Below are positions 1-13,300 of a stretch of 64,000 nucleotides of DNA, piece by piece. The stretch is taken from positions 9,934,332-9,998,331 of the forward strand of contig OX377201.1 in the NCBI GenBank assembly GCA_947396885.1. Direction: 5' to 3'. The stretch comes from Heligmosomoides polygyrus polygyrus. Its lineage: Eukaryota; Nematoda; Chromadorea; Rhabditida; Heligmosomidae. The first letter of the stretch is position 1. The number at the start of each line of letters is the position of its first letter. The position numbers and the translations under genes were made by a program. Below the pieces are notes generated by a model, which was not told the DNA's origin, searched no databases, and saw only the letters and a program-made list of their open reading frames with translations.

Positions 1-364
1 CTATATAGCAAAACGAATTTTTTTTAATGAATGAGAGAAGGCCTAAAGAGGAGAAGAAGACGTGCGGGGTGTTCTATTCTCCGGGTTTGGGGCGAAGCCC
101 CAACCAGACGTTTGGCGGCCGGCAGGATGTTGAACGTCTGGTAAGTCTACAAGCGAAGGTTGAGCTGACTAGGAATTCAATATTTGTACTTCTATACTAC
201 TTAATTCAAATAACTGGATGACGGACAGATTCAAACTGAGAACTTGTCAAGAGGAGATGTCACGCATAATGACAAGAAGAACATCAACAAAGAGCATATG
301 ATGATAGTATTACTATGAATAAATGCTGCACTGCAGGAACTGCTCCAGGTGAGGAAAACCTCGT

Positions 365-502
365 TCAGTCGAGTGTGGAGTACATGGCCGCCAGTTCGGA
401 TGCGAAATGAGACTTCAGCTTCGGCCTCTTGCTCTTCAGCGTCGGTGTGAGCAGATCGTTCTCAACACTGAACAGCTCCGGGCTCAGTGCTATTCTTTTC
501 AC
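365..502 (-). CDS. ACSL copy A exon 16 (C terminus, stop)
   Basis: Opens after a GCAG acceptor and codes for 45 residues ending in AAMYSTLD and TGA. It contains [11 protein letters not shown], the family's C-terminal A10-like motif. It differs from the copy B exon at about five residues. Confidence 0.93.
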   Translation of the reverse strand: MKRIALSPELFSVENDLLTPTLKSKRPKLKSHFASELAAMYSTLD

Positions 503-3500
503 CTGCAAAACAAATTCGGTTACAATAGCAAATGCATATTCTTTGAAAGTAAAAGAGGCTTATTAGAATTAGGGCGCCGAGCGGGACTCGAACCCACACC
601 TGCTTTCCGGGCAGCGATGCTACGCCTTAGCCCTAGTTTATACTCGCTGCGCGGCGCGGCACCATGGTCGGAATAGATATCGACAGGGTGACGCGAAAAA
701 TCGATAGCTATGGCGACCGTGATGCCGCGTCGCGTGGCGGCACAAGTGTAAGCTAGGGCTTATGCCAACTGATACACCTCGAGGATATCACGGATGTTAC
801 GTGGGGTAAAACGTCGCCTATGGTGTAACTTGTAGCATCGTTGTCCGTAAATCGGAAGTTGCTGGTTCGAGTCCGGCCTGGAGCAAGAGTTTTGATAGCA
901 GCTAAATATCCTCAACAACGTATAGCCTCTCTAACAGCCAGTAAAGGCTTAAGTAATTGTGTTAATCAGCTCTTAAGGAGATCTTCCTAGTTGGAAGGGC
1001 TATCGTTAAGTGGCAATTTGTTCGTTATCCCATGCAGCACAACCATATCCGCTAAATTCCAATAAAAACCCTCACACAGCAGAATAGAAGTTAAGCCATC
1101 GTAGAGACCCAAATAAGGGATTGGAGACCCAAAACGCTATATGCCTCCCCCGATAAGGATACGCCGCTGGATTGATTCTTAAAATAATCACGAATCTACG
1201 AATCTTATTTCAATCAGGATATTTCAGCTGAACGTTTTAATAGCTAAAACAGAAACCACTGGAATTAGGAATATTTCCTCTCCTAACTAGAAAGTTTAGA
1301 ACTGAACAACACTGATTATACTTCAGATTTAACCTAGTCGGAGGGAGGAATCATTAACAGAGCAGCACCAATGTTAACAGTGTGGACGCTACCTCAAAAA
1401 TACAAAGAAGGGTCCTCTGGTAGGCCAGCTCCTGGCGCTGCCTTTGTCAACTAGTCTACTTTCAGTTCCGCCGCCCGCCGTTATCAAAGAGTAACAATGG
1501 AATGCCTCCGCCCCTCCCCTCTAAGATATATCCAGCACTTTTCTTGGTCCGAAGATCTGGTCACTTTCAGGTGAACAATCTTATAAACACCTTTTCACCG
1601 CTAAGCCTTACATGAAATTTTTCGCTAAATAGTGTTATACTGGAGAAGATGACTCTGCGGAGGAGAGGCATAGAAGACGAAAGAACAATGAAAGAACTTT
1701 GGTGTCTAATTCAGGAGAGAGCTCACCGGAGAAGAGCAGACGATGAGCACGAAAACAGACTGCCTGCCTCACCTGTTCGAATGAGAACAGTCCGCTCTTC
1801 CGCCCGACAGCCAGGATGTCGCTGAGAACCATCGCGACGACTTTCTCATTCTTGCACAGTTCCTCTATTGTTCCAGTCAGGCGAAGTTCTTTGTCGCACG
1901 CAGGCATGAGCTCCTAATTCAGCATGCAATAATAGGTGGTAAAAAAAGCATATAGTGCGTTCTAAGTTAGATAAAATATTGGGTTTTTCGATACTTAATG
2001 TCGTTTTTCTCATTAGTGGCGCGAACCGTTTGTTTTTATGTAGTAGTGATTGCGCGGCTTACATTAATGTATAAAAAAGATAAAGGATAAAGGCGTTGCT
2101 CAGTCCTTTTTGGGATGCGCCACGCACTTTACTTCTACGAGATGTTGTGAAGGCGGCTTCGTATTTGGCCTACATAATAATGAACTGCGGTGGCCAACCG
2201 ATGAAAAGTTGGGTCAAATCCTTTCTGTCTCAACGGACATTCCGGGTTAACTACAAAGGTCATTCTTCGTCCGCCAAAGCTGCGAGCAGCGGCGTCCTTC
2301 ATGGTTCCCTCCTCTCTCCTATTCTCTTCAACTTATAAACAATGGAAATTCCTTCCCTTCTCAACAGATTCGGAGCTTTTGAAAGATTCTACGGTGTTGA
2401 TAGGATTCAGTCGGTAATTTTAGGAGTAGCTGAGTGGGCGCGCGCCTGGGACCTTCCCCTGGCGAAGGATAAAACAGAGCTGTTGCACTTGGGAGGGAGC
2501 AACATCAATGCTCCCTATTTTATCGAGGACCGACAGCTTCTGCAGGTTTTCGTAGTGAAGGATCTTAAATTGCTCATCACAGATAATCTGGAATTGACAA
2601 GCATTGTAAGGAGATCGCAGCTAAGTCTGATCGTAGGGGTGTAACCTGTTTAGATGCTTAGTTAGCAGTAACGAGAGTACTTTCAAAGCTTATAAAATGT
2701 TTATTCGACCTATTCTAGAATATGGCACACTTGTCATTGGCGTCAAAGTGAAGAATATAGAGGTTCTAGACAAAGTTCAAAACAGCTTTACAAGGAAGCT
2801 TCTATTAGGTTGTAACGAATTAAATGGCACTGGCTCGCGCCATTTTTGGCGCGTCTTTACGCGTTTGATCAAGAACAAACCGTAACATGTGGCATATCAT
2901 TTAGAAGCGCAAACTTTGCTCTACCGGAGAGTACTAAATTTTCTATGTAAAAGTGGGAAAACTTTAGAGTTTTATTGACTTTTTTGCAGATGGACAAAAG
3001 GGTAATCCGAGGCATTTACTTGTATGAATTCAAGCTGGGCACTACAGCTAAGGAGGCGGACGAGAAGATCAACGCCGCATTCGGACAAAGATGTTCCACA
3101 ATTCGGAAGGTGTATCGTTGGTATCAGAAGTTCCGGAATGGAGATGAGAGCTTGGAAGAACATGAAGGTCGTGGGAGGCATAGTGATGTTGATAAGACAA
3201 GCTGAGAGATGTGGTAGAGGAGGATCCACACAAAGATACCAGGGAGATAGCGTAGGTTCTTGGCGTCAGTCACAACACAGCTGCCCGGCATCTGAAGGAA
3301 ATTGGAAAGACCAAAAAGCTGGAAAGATGGGTGCCTAACGAGCTGTCTGAGGAGCAAAGAAACCGAGATCTCGTCCGCACTGCTTCTACGGAACGAAACG
3401 GACCCATTCCTTGATCGCATCGTAACCTGTGACGAGAAATGGATAATGTACGACAACAGGCGACGATCGGCACAGTGGGTGGACAGCGATGAGAGCCCCA

Positions 3501-6500
3501 AGGTTTTTGCGAAGCCGGAATTGCACCAAAAGAAAGTAATGGTGACAGTATGGTGGTGTTCGCTGGGAATTATTCACCACAGGTTCCTCCCTCCCGGTGA
3601 ATCCGTCACGGCAGATAAGTACTGCATTGGAGTTGAAGAAACGATGAAAAAGTTGAAGGATATCCGGCCGGCCTTGGTAAACCGAAGGCAAGTTCTCCTT
3701 CTGCACGACAATGCTCGCCCCCATGTGGCACGAATGACGTTGCAGAAATTGAAGCTGAGCATTGAAACTCTACCACATCCTCCGTTTTCTCCCGACCTTT
3801 CCCCAACAAACTACCATTTCTTCAAGCATCTTGGCGACTTCTTGGTAGGGAAAATATTCAAATACCAACAGGATGCCGAAAGTGCCTTCGAAGATTTCGT
3901 CAATTCCAGAACTTCTGATTTTCATGCTACTGGGACAAAAAAGCTTGTGTCACGTTGGCAAAGATGTGTAGAATCAGAAGGTTTTTATTTCTATTAATAA
4001 ACTTGCCTACAAGCCGAGATATTAATTGTATAAATTTACAGTGGTTCAGTGTCATTTATTTCGTTACAACCTAATACTTAGGTCGGGACAATTGGTTATA
4101 GCTCAATCCCTGGCAGCACTGAACGCAGTCGCACGCTTGGGTTAGAGCCTCTTTCCTTGCGAAAAAATTGATCTCCTAGTGCATAAAATCATCCAGGCGC
4201 TGCCCATCTGGGTGGCTGCAGATTCTTCACGACCACAATCTCGAGTACCAATGGTGCAGAAGTCAAGCAAAGCCACCCGTGGGCCACGCGTTCGGTTCAG
4301 TCTTGCTACTTTAGCTGTCGAGCTGGCAGTGATTATGTCAGGCTAAGTAAGCGTATTCGTTAACTCTCAAATATGTGTGGTGAACACTGTGTGTAATCAC
4401 CAAACGATCGCTAAACATCGCATCCCACATATAAGCCAATTAATCCTTGTAAAGTGCTGCGTGGGCGCGTGTAGCGCTGTCGGAGAAGGTGCCGACTGTG
4501 GCGTGCACCCGATACCAGGTTCTAGGTTGGGATTTCCCGTCTGGGTCAATCAAGCCTTCCACCCCTCTAGGGTCGGTGAATTGGTACCAGACCTGTCTGA
4601 GAAGGATAGAGCGCTGACTTGTTTATCGGCTGGCCGTCACAAGTTATTGTATGGCAAATACGCATTCAAATCGTCTCCACAACAATCCGTTGAAGTAGAA
4701 TGCGTGGCGCATCCCGAACGAATTAATTAACGCCGTCCTTTACGCTTTATCCTGTAAAGTGCTTCCCTACCTCCGGATCTGGCACGACGATAGCGACAAG
4801 AGACGTCTTCAGCGATTCACCATAGACAAACGACTGCGCAACGAATCGAGATCGGCCGTAGATGTTCTCGATCTTCTCCGGAGCAACGTACTCGCCCTTG
4901 AAAAGGATGAGGAGTTGTGTTGGGTTTAAACGACAGAGGCGCAGTTACCTGAGCCAGCTTGAAGATGTGCTTCTTTCGATCGACGATCTTCAGCGTGCCC
5001 TCTTTCGTCCACCTTCCGATATCGCCGCTGTGCAACCAGCCATCGCTGTCCAGTACTTCTTTCGTTTGCTGTTCGTTCTTGTAGTAACCACAAAACACGA
5101 TTGGACCTTTTATACACACCTACAAAGAGAAACGCATATAGTGTACTATTTGATTTGAAAGTTGTTCAATGTGATCTGAAAAGTGTCCAAAATTATTTGA
5201 AAAGTGTTTATTTCGACATGACTTCGTTACGATCAAATTGTACATTTCTTTAGAAGTTTGTAGCTTAGCTGTTTTGGTAACATGGGTACAGTGTTTGAAG
5301 TTTTGCTTCTAATCTTTTTAGAGCAACTAGTGGTTCATAAAATATTTATTTATTTGTTTATTACACAAAATGTGCGACATAAATAATAAACAAAAGAAAT
5401 ACTGTAGATTAAGCTAGATTACATAATATATGTTTGGTTTGAGTGTTTTTCAATCTTTTTATGAATAATGTGGAAACTCCAGTTTGAAATGAGATAAATT
5501 GAGATCGTTATAAGTTCATTGCCAACAAATGTAAAGAGAGGTCTGTAGAAGAGAAGCCCGTACTTGTTTCTTATAGTGAAAGAAAAATACTTTGCAAAAG
5601 CTGTTGAAATAATAAATAATTGATTGTTTTTTAGACATTTTTGCAGAAAATCAAAAATTTTCAAGAATTTTAAAATACAGATCGTGTCATTTATTCGTCC
5701 AGAATGTCGCGTTTTTCCTTTGATTGATAACGACATTTCTGATTAGGCGAAAGTACGCACTACTCACGATACAATAAGAACAACTAGAAAACGGACATAT
5801 CTCCACTTCGTAGTTCAATGTAAGCAGCACTTCTATCAAACAGAAAAATAGAGATGTAATAGATGAATGCGTGACGCGACCTGTTCTTGTACAGTACCAC
5901 GCATGTCTTTTGGTCAATTGCCGGAAAAGCCGCTTTGGAGCGTTCCAAAACGGTTTTTTTGAATCACTTCTTCAGAAATAGAGTACTTGTGAAAATAAGC
6001 ATATATTTGTGCTCAGCAGCTCCAGCTATATCTTTTGACATATAAAACTCAGTAGAGCTGAATACCATCACTGTACAGACTGCTGCGCCACGCGATTGAT
6101 AGGTTCGCCTCCGTGTGCATTGTTCACGGCGCACTCTAAAGGCAAGCAGGACACTCTTAGAGCAATTCCTGATTAGGACGGCTGGAAATTGTCGATAAAA
6201 CTCCCCAAACCATTACTGTACAGACTGCCGCGCCCACTCGATTGATAGGTTCGCTTCCGTGTGCATTGTTCACGGCGCACTCCAAAGACAAGCTGGCCAG
6301 TCTTAGAGTAATTCCTGATTAGGACGGCTAAGCATTTTCGATAAAACTCTCCAAACGCTCATCCTGCAAGCTGTCGCTCGCTCGCTCTACAGGTTGTCTC
6401 GCCCACTCGATTGATTGCGTCGGGCCTATATGCATTGCTCAACTCTACTAAGATTTATATGTCAATAGATAGAGATATTTGGAACGCTCCAAAGCGGCTT

Positions 6501-7331
6501 TTTAAATAACTTTTTTAAAACTTTTTCAGCAGCTGGCCAAAAGACATGCGTGATACTGTATTTTTTTCAAAAACTGCTGCACTTTAACATGGGGTTTGGT
6601 TCATTATTTTTCTATAAAATTAATTTTTATAAGATGTAGGTTAGCTTGAAAATGTTCAATTTAACGTAAAAATCGTGTAATTGAATCAATGAAGTATTAT
6701 AGAAATGACTTCTATCGAGAACACGAGTAGAAGAGAAAAAGTAGACTTCGGTAACTCTTTAGGTCTCTTTTTGCTCATGGGATAGTTCCTGTTTTGAAAT
6801 ACATTTTTCATATAAGAATTTATTGCATTTTCCATAGGTCTGAGATGTTGACGCTTGCTCGGCACCGCGTTGTGCTTCCAGCTTTGCTGCTCGGTTTATT
6901 TTCCCTATATTTTCACTTTTGTTGGTCTCCCTCTTTCACTAGCATTTAGATATTTCAGGATAGGGTAGTGCATGTGTCGCGAGGGGCATTAAGGTTCTTG
7001 AGCTTTTATCACTTATCGTTAGTTTCTCATCATTGGTCGATCTATTTCTGGTGGTGTCGTACGTATATTGATGATTACTAACCTTTATTTCAATAAGCGT
7101 TCTATTACCCAAGTTTGAGGGTATGTCTATATAATATCCATGTGGCGATTATTTATTGGACTACCGTACAACTTCACTTCAAAACCCACAATGCCTCGAT
7201 AATTTTTTACGCGTTCCCTTCAATAAGCTGCTACCTCAACGATGCCCCCACTTGATGGTGGTGGTCCTAAAGTTACCGAAACTTAATTACGTAACTACAG
7301 CAGTGATAAGGCGGCAGAGGAAAACCATGAT

Positions 7332-7362
<31 letters not shown>

Positions 7363-10300
7363 TTTCCTTTATACACTCATGGGTGCACTACAATAGAAAG
7401 ACACTAAACAGCTCATGGGGAAAAGAAGCATCATCGTCAAGAAAACAATAAAAAGGATAAGGAACAACCATAAATCAAGTCACAACTAGGTAGAGAACTG
7501 AAAGGTTTAATGTTCTGCAAATAAGGCTGATCCTGAAATATCTCATGAAACTCACAAGCAGGAAAAGAGATTCATTCGAGTTTAAGGATTCGACTACACT
7601 AAAAATCCGGAAAAGAAAGACAAGTCTATTCTCCAGCTTTACTTAGATTGCGCGAAAGACTATCCAGAAAAGGGAAAAACCACAGTCTCATCCAGTGTAC
7701 CGTTCTCTAGCAGTTCTCACAAACAAGCTTTGCATAAGACGCGATCCCAGTATTAGCACCTAAAACGAGGTTTCCGGAAAGTCCTACCTCTCCAGCTCCA
7801 TCCCTCGCAAAATAGTTCAATTCGGGTACGTCGACTAGCTTTATGGAAGCCGACGGAATCGTCATACCGACATGGCCAGCGTTCGAATCACCTTCCATCG
7901 ACACCTGAGAATAGAATGTGTTCCATGAGATGGACAGAAATAGTAAGCAGACACCGAAGAGACACTCACAGTGCATGCAGCCACACACTCGGTCTGACCG
8001 TAGCCCTCAACAACGACACATCCCAGCGCTGCTCGGACAAAGGTGAGCACCTTTTCGGACAGGGGAGCGGAGCCGGTTATCATCAGCCTTACGCGACCTG
8101 ACACATGAATTCTTCGGTATTATATCTGAAGGTGACAAAAACGTGTATAAGTGTATACGTGTATAAAACCTCTTACCTCCCATACCTTCGCGGACTTTCT
8201 TGAAAACCAGATCGTCGAAGATCCCGTTGTTTCGAATTACAAACCTAACATCGTAAGCTACCGGAAAATGCTCTTCGTTATCACTTTCTGCACTCACCTC
8301 TGCATCTCTTGAGTCTTATATTTGAGAGCGAGGCTGAACAACGCCTTCTTCAAAATAGATTTGTTCACTTCGGTCATGACCTGAAAAGCTGACGAGCATG
8401 TCACCATCTCACAGAACCATAAAAAGGATTCCATACCTTATCGTAGAGCCTGTTCAGCACTCGGGGAACAACAAGAACCAGAGTCGGTTGCAGCTCCTTG
8501 ATGTCTTCTGCTAGCACACGAATATCGCCCCTAAACAGCGTTCGGTTGAAAAGGCAGAGGAGATGCATATCAAGGGCAGTCTCACCTGTAGAAGCCAACT
8601 CGAGCCCCCTTCATGAAGCATGCGCTTTCTAAGACGCGCTCAAGCATATGGGCAAGTGGCAGGAAGCTGATCGTCACGTCCTGAATGACCGAAGATTTCA
8701 AGCAATGGCGAGAAAAGTTATAAAGGATGAAGGATAAAGTACGGCAAAGTACTGAAGCTCAGCAGCTGCATAGAATTAGAGTGCTTGGCGCATCCCAAAG
8801 AGTGCATTGAAGAATATCACTCTCTTTATCTTAATTTATTGGGTTATGTGATGCCATACGCATGCAACTGCAATCGACAAAGGTATATAGTATAGTTGTG
8901 CTCTCCCAAAAAATTTCAAACAACCGAATACATTCGAGCAGCGACAATTTTCGAGTACTCGAGGATCGAATACATTAGAGAATCGTATTTTTCGAGCACT
9001 CGAATTCGAATACATTCAAAAATCGCGTTTTTTCGAACGAATCTTCGATTTCGAATAGATTTATTCGATTTCGGATGTTCGAATATTCATTCGGCTACAA
9101 GTGTAGTATATGACGCTCGAGATTGTTGATCATACGATCATGTGAAGAGTTTGAAATTTAACGGATGTACGCGAAACTAATGCAATTGATATTGAAAGAA
9201 CAACGGAGGCTGGAACAACAAAGAGAAAAACTAACGAGAAGCAGAGGAATAATGCTGTCAGGAGACCCTGCCTCAGAGCAGAATGCTGGAAACTAAGATT
9301 GTTACAAAATTGCTCCCCGCTCTGCAGATGAAGTAGTTTGAAAGAACTGAGGCCCTAGCTCTTGGGAAATGCACTTTATGTTTAGGCCCTTTGCTAATGG
9401 AACCTACGGCCTGACTGGAAATAATTGCTGCCTATCGACGTGTATTAGCTCATGAAGAATTTTGTAAACCATCACCAAATCATACTTCTTCTCCTCAACT
9501 TCAGCTCTCTTGCTTCAGCTCGATACATCTTGTAGCAGGCAAGTAAAGCATGAACCAAACTAACCGTCACATCAATACCGGTGTACTTGAAAAAGTCGAG
9601 GCTGACACCGCTAGCTACGATGTTTGCGTGAGTCAGCATAACACCTTTAGGTGTTCCCGTAGTGCCAGATGTGTAGCATATAGTGGCGAGGTCCTGCGCC
9701 TAAAATGCAGAGTCAAGTGGTGGAAGAGCTATTTTGGAGGACAAAAGCAGCGAACCTTAGGAGGCTGATGTTCCGGCCGATGCTCTGCATCGCGCCCAAT
9801 CCTCTCCAGTTCTTCGAAGGTGATCACTCGTATGTTGTGTTCCGAAGCTGCCGCACGCAACTCGTCGGTCATAGGCTCTATCACAGCGATCGTCTTCAGG
9901 TGTGGGCAATTCGACTTCTGATTAATCAGTCCTGAAAAGTGCAGGCGATAGGAACGATGAATGCTCTTTTGATAGTTGAGGATTGGAATAGTCTTACCGA
10001 GCGCCTTCGATACAGCATCGCAAACCACCAAGCTCATCTCCGTCTGGTTAAGTATAAAGATGCTCGCTTCGAAGCCGAGGGTTTCATAGATCGGCACGAT
10101 GACGTTGGCGAAGTTGTAGGTAGCGAGCTCCGTAATAATCCACTGAAGACAGAACATTTGTGGCTTTCGAACTATTCAATTTATGGGTGTTTAGTAGTTT
10201 TGAAGAGTTCGTTCTGACCCCTTTCCTCCTTAGTAAGAAATCGCTGCCCATGTCGCGAACGTGGGCAGCACAGAGAGGAAGGAGGGCGCCAGGCAATCAG

Positions 10301-13300
10301 AGCACCGACCATACACGACTTCTTTGAGTGGTATGACCATTTGATGTGGTCTGATTGACTGGAGCGTTCACACTTCACAATGGTATCCACCTTCGCGACA
10401 TGGACCTCAGTCACAGAAGTATTATAGAACAAAGACGGGTGAATAAAGATGGAAAAGAACGAGTCATTCTTCACGAAATCTACCTCATCTGGTCGAAATT
10501 CTCACTATTCCTGGACCTATGGATGTTTTTAAAGAGTTGGAACAACACCCATATACAGCGTACAGTGTGCGAAATAAATAACGACCGCTTGAAACGGATC
10601 TGTAACTCTACAGCAGGCGACCTCGGCCGACCAAAATTTCCTGTTAAATAGCCAAAAAGAGAACATATCAGATCTAAAATCACTCCATTTCATTGCCCTT
10701 CCGACAAGGAGAGCCTCCAAAGTGCCGGTGAGCCTTTGAGATGCGATTTTTGCAGGATGTAGGATCCCGTGTGGGAGTCTAAAACCGCAGTTAATTTTTT
10801 CGGAATGCTCTTCTGTGGTCGAAAAAAAGCGTGTGGAAACGTGAGCACAAAGTTCATCACGCCCTGCTGCCGCCAAACCCAATGTGGTTGGTTGAAGCAG
10901 CGGGTAGCAATCTCGCCTGTCAGCCGCACTATGTTGGTCTTACGGCTTGACCCCCGGTGTCGCCATAGTTTTTGCACACATCGAGTCGTTATTATTGTGT
11001 GCTTGCGTAATGACTGGAGTCAATTTGTACACGATGATTGCTTTTAGTAATTGCTAAGTATTTATCGATAAAAGGACAAAGGATAAAGGACGGCGTTATT
11101 CAATCCCCTTTGGGATGCGCCACGCATTCTAGTTCTACAAGATGTCGTGGAGGCGAGTTGAATGCGTATTTGGCCATACAATGACTTGCGGTGGTCAGCC
11201 GATGAACGCCGAGCCGACTCCGGAGGGATGGAAGGCTTGGTTGGCCTGAGCGGGAAATCCGAACCAGGAACCTGGCATCGGGTGCAGGCGACAGCCGGCG
11301 CCTCCTCCGACTGCGCCCATTTATCGATATCAAACCAAATTCATGACCTATCCCGCGAAATGTATGTGTTTGTGTGCATTTACGGTTTCGTTGCTGATAT
11401 GATAAAGTACAAATACGTTCCATGAGAGGTAACTCAGATGAAAGCATAAAAGGGCTACATTTACTTACTAAAGGCGTTAATCGTGTAGAAATTGAGTCAT
11501 GTGCTCATGCAATCATACAATAATGAGCCGATGTGTGCAAAAACTATGGCGAAACAGGGGCTCGAACCGTAAAACCCAATCGGTGCGGCCGACAGGCGAC
11601 ATCGCTATCTTCTTCGCCAACCTATCACATTGGGTTGGGTGCCAGCAGGGCCTGATGGACTTTGCGCCCACGCTTCCACACGCTTTTTTCGACCACAGAA
11701 GAGCATACCCAAAAAATTAACTACAGATTTGCACTCTCAACCCGGAGCCCTACATCCTGTTAAAATTCTGTCGCAAAAGCCTATCGCCACTTTGAAGGCT
11801 CTTCTTGTGAGACCAGATTCATGATTGTAAGGTGATGGGTTAATGGTAATGGTTAGGTTTGCGATCACAGGATAGTTGGCAGAGGGCAATTGAAGCTTGG
11901 AATTAATGATATAATTCGGCAAAGGACACAACTTTACCCCTCCATTCATCTACCTCCACGCTCTTTTGAACTCCGGGTAATGCGTCAATTTATAGCCTCT
12001 ACCCACACAATCCTGGGTAAAGTCGCTCATGAACCCGGTCTCTGTATGTGCATTGACCTCTGGGATACGCTCTGACGGCCCGCTGCAACCACTGTCGATC
12101 TCATGCAAGCCGTGACGATGACACCCTTTGAAGAAGTATTTGCTGTCTTTTGTACAGCGTGCTTCTTCTTCTAAAACAATTTAGACGGAATAGTTCAAAG
12201 AGTTACAGAGTGAGTTAAAGAGTCATTAACGATGTTTGTTGCAATCGAAACTCTAGCGCCGGGCGGGACTCGAACCCGCACCCCCTGCTGACAGGGCGGA
12301 AATGCTCTACGCCATCATACGCTGTTTGATCGAGCACAACATCCATACTTCGTGGAATCCGGCAGCACTTACCCGTTTGTCGCGATAAGCCTTGATGGAG
12401 AACTCATCGCAGGAGGAGAGCTGTACAACAAGAACCACGAAGCTCTCTAAATCCTCACCTCTGGCCTGTTCTTGCAGTAGATTCCAATGTTGGCGCTGTT
12501 TCCCACAGGCACACCCAGCTCTCTGAATGCGATAGAGACGTCGTTGGCACGATCGAGAATCTGAGCAGCGGCTATTAAAATGTACAAGCAGAATGCACCT
12601 TTCGCAGTTGTTCAATTCTTCGCTCTTACTTTATGTAGCTCAGAAAGTGTTACGCTATGTTATACCATTTTTACTTCAAATTGAACAGTTTTCAAATCAA
12701 ATTGAAAACTCCTCTAAGCTAACGTAAGACTTCTGAAGTCAACGCGAACTCTTCCTGGTCAAAATGAGCTTCTTCCTGATTAAGCTATGAACTCTCCAAA
12801 AGGGTTGAAAACGTTTCGAGGAAAATTATAGCACAACTTTTTCAGTGTAACATCATAAATTTTAATTCACACCCTAATAAGTGAACATATTGCATAAAAT
12901 TTCATAAATTTTTTATTTTTTAGAGAAAATAATGGTTAAAAGCTGGTTTCAAAGTGCAGAAAGGCAGCAATTTTAAAGTGCCAAAAAAGATTGTGCCACG
13001 CCCTTGTGCAAGACAACTTTTATTAGTAGTAAAATTTTCGCTTGTATAGAGTTTCGCACCTGCAAACAATGAACAACATGAACAATTGCAAAAACACACT
13101 TATCCTCACTTTGACGCCTCATGTGAGCAACATTTATACCATCAATCAAATGAACATCACAACGAGTTTTTCGAGTGCTTGGCGCGATCCAGTTTTTTAA
13201 ACGCACTACATGATTGCCGATTTGTTGCGCTCCGAAGTCAAATTTAGTTTATTATTTATTCTCAAAAAATAAAAATGTTATAAAATTATTTAACTAAATA

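Noticed and set aside
4377..4730. 117-codon frame
   Set aside because: Falls almost entirely within a SINE-A copy. The same peptide stretches recur wherever that SINE occurs.
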